Source: CAZCZZ01 sp964503335 (GTDB lineage: Bacteria > Verrucomicrobiota > Kiritimatiellia > CAIVKH01). From it: a DNA stretch of 20,667 bases. The stretch lies in assembly GCA_964503335.1 (NCBI GenBank), contig CAZCZZ010000067.1:1-20667 (forward strand), in the 5' to 3' direction. Below the pieces are notes generated by a model. That model searched no databases and was not told where the DNA came from. It saw only the letters and a list, made by a program, of their open reading frames with translations. How positions within the stretch are numbered: the stretch's first letter is position 1; each line of letters opens with the position of its first letter. Of the stretch, positions 16,376 to 20,667 are shown piece after piece. Made by a program: the position numbers and the translations under genes.

Positions 16376-17794
16376 TCAAGGTGAGACGGTTGAGGGCTGA
16401 CCTCGCGAAAACGATTTTCGTCCGGTTTCGGTGCCATCCGGCGCAAATTCAACTGTTTCGCCATCGAGCAGGCCGTTCTTGTATCTCGCCTCCAGCTTCA
16501 ACACACCTCCCTGGTAGTAGACCTTCGCGACACCATCGACCTTGTGGTCCTTCAGTTCGAAGTCACGGGCAACTCCGCCACCCGGATAGAACGTGCGCCA
16601 GCGCCATTCGCCATCGCCCTTGTAGTCCAGTTCCTCGGCACCGCTGCGGTACGTTCCGACGGGCGGCTCGCGGATGACCAACGGGCGGTCGCCCCTGAGA
16701 AAGAAATAGATTCTGCCGGCTTCCTGATGGTTGAGATGAAAGAGCGTGAGGTCCAGCTTGGGCAACCGCACAAACTGGGCTTGATTGTGAAGCGGGCGGG
16801 CCTTGGAGTAATCGCCGGCCTGTGTCACAACCCGCTGGACACGACGATGCTTGTCGCCTGCCTCGACTTCGAAGCCGAAGAAGTCGAAGTAATACGTGAC
16901 CGTCTCCCCGGTACTTGAATCCTCTTCAGCCGTCAGGCCCTGATGCTCCCGCACCTTCTGCTGCTCACTGCTGGACATCTCGAAGTCCGCCAGTCCGTAC
17001 ACGGCCTCGATATCATCCAGCCTGGGATGCAACGTGCAGGTTGGCACCGTCGTGTTCATGGAGATCGAGAAGCCGCTGCGAAACTCGCGCGACTGGCGCA
17101 TGCTGAAGAAGAGCGACTCGATACGCTCCTCCGCCTCGTCACGGGAGAAAAAGGCTGGCTCCAGCAGTATCCGCCCACCCCGTGAATCGAGCGCTTCCAC
17201 CTGTCGACGCGCGTCAAGCGGCCGGAGTTGCAGCGCGGTCTCGATCGCCTGGTGTGTCCATTGCCTGACCTGCGGCGCGAAGGACAGCTTTCCCCGCAGT
17301 GTTCCCCCGCCCGCCTCACTCACATTCCGGAACCAGATCAGATACTCGCGCCCTTCCGCGAAATAGGGCGCCGGAAGGGCCTGCAAGATGCGCAGGCGAT
17401 CCGTCGTCCCGGATCCATCCACGTCCTCGTACACCTTGTCGCCGCGGAGCCAGTCCGTGAACCCGCCGGCCTGCGGCTCGCCAAGCGGAAGGACATACCA
17501 GTTTCCCCAGCTCTCCGGGGCGTTGAAGAACCAGACGAAATCACGCTCTGCGACACCTTCCGGCACAACGAAACGAAATCCATCGAACACGTTCGTCCCG
17601 ATCAACGCAGGGTCGTCGCCAAGTCGCAGCTCGAAAGTGACCGGCACATCACGCTTCTCCACGCTCACGGGCTCGAACTTCTCCACCTGCTGGCGGAGTC
17701 CGAGGGCAATCCCTTCAGGCGTCAGGGCAGCGTCGTCTGCCCGGGATGCCGTTACCAAGCAAAGGATTAAGACACCAAGGGTCGGCCACTTCAT
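16376..17794 (-). CDS. Exported protein with C-terminal MORN-like repeats, function unknown
   Basis: From ATG 17794 the protein has 472 residues and begins with a good signal peptide (MKWPTLGVLILCLVTASRA, cleavage before DDA). An in-frame TTG at 17830 would add 12 residues and bury the signal, so I prefer the ATG. The body is a mixed alpha/beta region with motifs such as FRFVVPEGVAERDFVWFFNAPESWGNWYVLPLG and VYEDVDGSGTTDRLRIL that I cannot assign. The last 90 residues read as MORN_2-type (antitoxin YwqK-like) repeats: YKGDGEWRWRTFYPGGGVARDFELKDHKVDGVAKVYYQGGVLKLEARYKNGLLDGETVEFAPDG. Such repeats often sit in surface or periplasmic proteins. It lies 38 bases after dinB and 56 before the TMEM43-like gene, in the same direction. 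Confidence 0.75.
   Translation of the reverse strand: MKWPTLGVLILCLVTASRADDAALTPEGIALGLRQQVEKFEPVSVEKRDVPVTFELRLGDDPALIGTNVFDGFRFVVPEGVAERDFVWFFNAPESWGNWYVLPLGEPQAGGFTDWLRGDKVYEDVDGSGTTDRLRILQALPAPYFAEGREYLIWFRNVSEAGGGTLRGKLSFAPQVRQWTHQAIETALQLRPLDARRQVEALDSRGGRILLEPAFFSRDEAEERIESLFFSMRQSREFRSGFSISMNTTVPTCTLHPRLDDIEAVYGLADFEMSSSEQQKVREHQGLTAEEDSSTGETVTYYFDFFGFEVEAGDKHRRVQRVVTQAGDYSKARPLHNQAQFVRLPKLDLTLFHLNHQEAGRIYFFLRGDRPLVIREPPVGTYRSGAEELDYKGDGEWRWRTFYPGGGVARDFELKDHKVDGVAKVYYQGGVLKLEARYKNGLLDGETVEFAPDGTETGRKSFSRGQPSTVSP
16388..16401. repeat. Two heptamers GGTTGAG-GGCTGAC at a gene 3' end
   Basis: GGTTGAG (16388-16394) is identical to the heptamer at 7272-7278 and is followed in register by GGCTGAC (16395-16401). 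On the minus strand they read GTCAGCC then CTCAACC, within the last codons of the MORN-repeat gene. This is a short match and weak alone; it is listed because of the longer heptamer tracts elsewhere. Confidence 0.3.
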
Positions 17795-17832
17795 GCCGTC
17801 AGGATGACGGAGCAACGCTTGCTCCTTCAAGC

Positions 17833-19146
17833 CTACACCTTGATCCTGAATTGCGGGAGCTTAAGGCGACGCCGGTCGGTCTCACCGGGCAGCAGGTTCT
17901 CCTTGCGCAGGGGTTTGTCGTCCCGGTCGGTCACCTCGTGGTGCGGAAGATAGAGGGACTGGCCGAGGCCGAGCTTGTGTTTTCCGAAGCGCTCGTTGAC
18001 CTCGTCGATGACCTTGGACGCACGATCCATGCGATCAATTCGCAGCCGGTCTTCGAACAACTCGGTCTGTTCCACCAGGTCGTCCTCAAGCTCACCGAGG
18101 ATCACGATCGTGGTGCGGTATTCGGTGGCCGGCTCGATCAGCTGGTCAAAGAGCTGTTTCACCATCGGCAGCACTTCCTGCGTCGCCGAAGTGGCCCGGT
18201 TCAGCTTCGCCTCCATCGCCACCTGCGTAAAATCCTTCCTGCGCAACGAGACCGTCATCCAACGGGTCCGCAGCTTGTACCGACGCATCTTGATGAACGC
18301 CGACTCCACGTTGCGGATCAGTTTGGCATAGACAAAATCCGGGTCCGACGACGGCGCGGTGAAGGTCTTGCACTTGCTGATCGTGGCGTAGGATGACTTT
18401 TCCTCCGTGACCACCGGATGGATGGCATTGCCGCGAAGCTCATTCCATATCTCGCGCCCGATCTTCCCGAGAACCCGGTCCGCCCACTTCTCCGGCTTCA
18501 TCACGAAGTCATACGCCGTGCGCAGTCCCTGTTTCTCCAGCAGTCGGGTCGTGTTGTGTCCGAACCCCCAGATGTCATTCAGCGTATGGCGCTGGAGAAA
18601 AAGATGAATGTGATAGCCCGCGATGGCCGTAAAGCCGTCCGGTTTCCGGAACTTCGACGCGAGTTTCGTGAGGCCCTTGGACAGACTCAGCCCCACCGAC
18701 ACCGTGATGCCCAATTCGTTCTGGATCGTCTGTTTGATATCTTGCGCAATCTCCTGGTAGGAGGAACGGTGAACGCGGCGCAGGCCGGTGATGTCGGCGA
18801 ACCCCTCGTCGATCGAATGTTCCTCCACGAGCGGGGTGAAGCGACGGATGATGTTGAACATCCGCTTCGAGTAGAGGCTGTACGTCTCGTAATCGCTCGG
18901 CAGGATAATCAGATCCGGGCACATCTTCTGCGCCTCGTGCAAGCGGATACCCCGCTTGATGCCCAGCTTCTTGGCTTCGTAGCTGGCACAGGAGATGATC
19001 CCCCGCTCCTTCCCCGTCACCATCGGCCTGCCCTTCCACGCCGGATTCACAGCCTGCTCGATCGACGTAAAGAACGCGTCACCATCCAGATGCAGGATGG
19101 CCTGCGGGAATGAAGACAGTGTGAATGGTTGACCCTGATCCGGCAT
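17833..19146 (-). CDS. dinB: Y-family DNA polymerase (Pol IV / DinB-like)
   Basis: A 437-residue translesion DNA polymerase. Palm-domain catalytic residues are clear: Asp21 and Asp23 in HLDGDAFFTSIEQ and the Asp113-Glu114 pair in EHSIDEGFADITG. Phe26 takes the steric-gate position. The segment GKERGIISCASYEAKKLGIKRG (45-66) is the fingers motif contacting the incoming nucleotide. The thumb contains VGLSLSKGLTKLASKFRKPDGF and the helix-hairpin-helix IWGFGHNTTRLLEKQGL. The little-finger domain (about 250-390) contains RNVESAFIKMRRYKLRTRWMTVSLRRKDF. The LDGDAFF and VTGKERG wording resembles a subfamily common in candidate-phyla bacteria. I see no obvious C-terminal clamp-binding peptide. ATG 19146 has AGGGG six bases upstream. 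The promoter carries a LexA-type box, so DNA-damage induction is likely. Confidence 0.92.
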   Translation of the reverse strand: MPDQGQPFTLSSFPQAILHLDGDAFFTSIEQAVNPAWKGRPMVTGKERGIISCASYEAKKLGIKRGIRLHEAQKMCPDLIILPSDYETYSLYSKRMFNIIRRFTPLVEEHSIDEGFADITGLRRVHRSSYQEIAQDIKQTIQNELGITVSVGLSLSKGLTKLASKFRKPDGFTAIAGYHIHLFLQRHTLNDIWGFGHNTTRLLEKQGLRTAYDFVMKPEKWADRVLGKIGREIWNELRGNAIHPVVTEEKSSYATISKCKTFTAPSSDPDFVYAKLIRNVESAFIKMRRYKLRTRWMTVSLRRKDFTQVAMEAKLNRATSATQEVLPMVKQLFDQLIEPATEYRTTIVILGELEDDLVEQTELFEDRLRIDRMDRASKVIDEVNERFGKHKLGLGQSLYLPHHEVTDRDDKPLRKENLLPGETDRRRLKLPQFRIKV

Positions 19147-19166
19147 GGCGATCCCCTGACGGATAC

Positions 19167-19195
19167 AGGATAACTGAACTATCGTTCCACATCAA
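19167..19195 (-). promoter_or_regulatory. dinB promoter with LexA-type box GAAC-N4-GTTC
   Basis: On the minus strand TTGATG (-35, 19195-19190), a 17-base spacer and TATCCT (-10, 19172-19167) form a good sigma-70 promoter about 20 bases before the dinB ATG. The spacer holds GAACGATAGTTC (19187-19176), a GAAC-N4-GTTC dyad identical in form to the Bacillus/actinobacterial LexA box. A repressor bound there would cover both promoter elements. Confidence 0.65.
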
Positions 19196-19227
19196 GATGG
19201 CCGTGAAACTTTCGGGGGGGATGGCGT

Positions 19228-19244
19228 CAGCGCCAACGGCGCTG
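19228..19244 (-). terminator. Hairpin between ilvD and dinB
   Basis: CAGCGCC (19228-19234) and GGCGCTG (19238-19244) form a perfect 7-bp stem with a three-base loop, 16 bases after the ilvD stop. No U-tract follows in the minus direction (a C-run does, from the seven G at 19214-19220), so it is only a possible terminator, or a pause/RNA-stability element. Confidence 0.4.
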
Positions 19245-19259
19245 TGCCGCCCGAATGGT

Positions 19260-20667
19260 TCAGGACAGATCGAGGTCCAGATCCGTAACCGCACCAAGCG
19301 ACGCGGAAGTCACGTGGCTGGCGTATTTTGCGAGAACACCGCGCGTATATCTGGGCTTCGGACGCTTCCAAGACGCCAGTCGCCGCTTGATCTCAGCCTT
19401 CGGGATATCGAGGTTGAGCTGCCGCTTCTCGGCGTCGATCGTGATCGGATCTCCATTCTTCACGATCGCCAGGGGACCGCCCTCGTAGGCCTCCGGCGTG
19501 ATGTGTCCCACCACGAACCCATGGCTTCCGCCGGAGAATCGGCCATCGGTGATCAACGCCACCTCTTTGCCGAGTCCCTTGCCCATGACGGCAGAAGTCG
19601 GCGAAAGCATCTCGCGCATGCCGGGTCCACCACGCGGGCCTTCCGAACGGATGACGATGACGTGTCCCTTCTTGATCGTGCCATCGAGAATGGCCTCTAG
19701 AGCCGTCTCTTCGGATTCAAACACCTTGGCCGTGCCCGAGAACTTCAGGCCTTCTTTGCCGGAGATCTTCGCCACGCTTCCGTCGGGCGACAGGTTGCCG
19801 CGGAGAATGACGAGATGGCCGGTCTTCTTGATCGGGTTGCTGAAGGGACGAATCACGTCCTGCTTCTTCGGATACGCCTTCGCGCCCTTGAGGTTTTCCC
19901 TGATCGTTTTGCCGGTGACCGTGAGGCAGTCGCCGTGCATGAGGCCCGCATCCAGCAGCATCTTCATCAACGGCACGGTGCCGCCGATCTTCACGAGTTC
20001 TGCCATCACGTATTTGCCGCTCGGCTTCAGGTCGGCCAGCACGGGCGTACGGCCGCCCACCCGGTTGAAATCTTCAAGCGTCAGTTTGACCCCCGCCGCA
20101 TTGGCCATCGCCAACAAGTGCAGCACAGCGTTGGTCGATCCACCGAGGGCGGTGACCAGCGTGATCGCGTTTTCGAACGCCTCCTTCGTCATGATGTCGC
20201 GGGGCGTGATGCCCTGCTTGATCAGGTTCATCACCGCTGCGCCGGCGCGCCGACAGTCGCTCGTCTTCGCGGCGGAGATTGCGGCCTGCGCGGAACTGTT
20301 CGGCAGGCTCATGCCGAGCGCCTCGATGGCCGAGGCCATCGTGTTCGCCGTGTACATGCCGCCGCAGGAGCCGGCGCCCGGGATTGCGGTGGCTTCGATC
20401 TGCTTCAATTCGCGGTCATCGATATCGCCTCGCGCGTGGGCACCCACGGCCTCGAAGACGGACACCACGTCGACATCCTTGCCCTTGTGTCTTCCTGGCA
20501 GGATGGTTCCGCCGTACACGAACACCGAGGGACGGTTGAGGCGCGCGAGCGCGATAAGACAGCCGGGCATGTTCTTGTCGCAGCCGCCGATCGCCACGAT
20601 TCCGTCAAAGCCTTCGCAGCCCACCACGGTTTCGATCGAGTCCGCGATCACTTCGCGGGACACGAGC
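19260..20667 (-). CDS. ilvD: Dihydroxyacid dehydratase, C-terminal part (5' end outside window)
   Basis: The frame is open to the window edge and codes for the last 468 residues of IlvD, which dehydrates 2,3-dihydroxy-isovalerate and 2,3-dihydroxy-3-methylvalerate in branched-chain amino acid synthesis. Visible signatures are SREVIADSIETVV, the Fe-S ligand motif GGCDKNMPGC, the second cluster motif GAGSCGGMYTANTM, and ALGGSTNAVLHLLAMA. Also present are GPRGGPGMREMLSPTSAVMGKG and the C-terminal ITDGRFSGGSHGFVVGHITPEA. By comparison with the usual 550-560 residues about 90 N-terminal residues are missing. The GTG near 20663 is an internal Val (the family reads LVSREVIADS), not a start. The stop is TGA at 19260-19262. 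Confidence 0.96.
   Translation of the reverse strand, partial: LVSREVIADSIETVVGCEGFDGIVAIGGCDKNMPGCLIALARLNRPSVFVYGGTILPGRHKGKDVDVVSVFEAVGAHARGDIDDRELKQIEATAIPGAGSCGGMYTANTMASAIEALGMSLPNSSAQAAISAAKTSDCRRAGAAVMNLIKQGITPRDIMTKEAFENAITLVTALGGSTNAVLHLLAMANAAGVKLTLEDFNRVGGRTPVLADLKPSGKYVMAELVKIGGTVPLMKMLLDAGLMHGDCLTVTGKTIRENLKGAKAYPKKQDVIRPFSNPIKKTGHLVILRGNLSPDGSVAKISGKEGLKFSGTAKVFESEETALEAILDGTIKKGHVIVIRSEGPRGGPGMREMLSPTSAVMGKGLGKEVALITDGRFSGGSHGFVVGHITPEAYEGGPLAIVKNGDPITIDAEKRQLNLDIPKAEIKRRLASWKRPKPRYTRGVLAKYASHVTSASLGAVTDLDLDLS

Noticed and set aside
19214..19220. Run of seven G between dinB and ilvD
   Set aside because: A single homopolymer run; possible slippage or sequencing ambiguity but outside any gene, and no further G-tracts to suggest a quadruplex.

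Overview
This 20.7 kb window looks like an ordinary chromosomal segment of a GC-rich Gram-negative bacterium. The Gram-negative reading rests on an LptF/LptG-type lipopolysaccharide export permease, a signal-peptide-bearing beta-barrel protein ending in Phe, and two ArnT-like (GT39) membrane glycosyltransferases. Frequent GTG/TTG starts, a bactofilin pair in which one member carries a zinc ribbon, an EF-G-like GTPase, and short intergenic tracts with a 7-nt period make a PVC-group lineage (Verrucomicrobiota/Kiritimatiellota-like) my best guess. That placement is inference; there is no rRNA here to confirm it. I see no tRNA, rRNA, CRISPR array, insertion sequence, integrase or phage gene.

Layout. 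(1) 1-3867, plus strand: the 3' end of enolase and its terminator, an FtsB/DivIC-type divisome protein that may be translated leaderless, then two tandem GT39 glycosyltransferases whose ORFs overlap by one base. (2) 3871-3928: a striking inverted array of 7-nt units between convergent genes. (3) 3930-9317, minus strand: a probable operon read fusA2-like, yebC, ruvC, folD, lptF/G. It mixes translation, recombination, folate and envelope functions, with abutting or overlapping junctions. (4) 9585-11214, plus strand: a canonical bactofilin, a zinc-ribbon bactofilin fusion and a small four-helix membrane protein, which looks like a small cytoskeleton/envelope locus. (5) 11270-12031 minus and 12162-14855 plus: a beta-barrel outer-membrane protein divergent from aconitase. 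(6) 14893-19146, minus strand: dinB, an exported protein with MORN-like C-terminal repeats, a TMEM43-family membrane protein and a SelW-like (Rdx) thioredoxin-fold protein, probably co-transcribed. A GAAC-N4-GTTC LexA-type box lies exactly between the -35 and -10 of the dinB promoter. (7) 19260-20667, minus strand: the C-terminal part of dihydroxyacid dehydratase (ilvD), which runs off the window.

Most genes are housekeeping. The points that stand out are the heptamer-periodic intergenic elements (a large inverted array at 3871-3928, smaller tracts at 7258-7278 and 16388-16401), the zinc-ribbon/bactofilin locus, the degenerate guanine-recognition motifs in the EF-G-like protein, the LexA-type dinB promoter leading an operon of membrane/secreted proteins of unclear role, and the loss of the acidic Asp in the first of the two GT39 paralogues.
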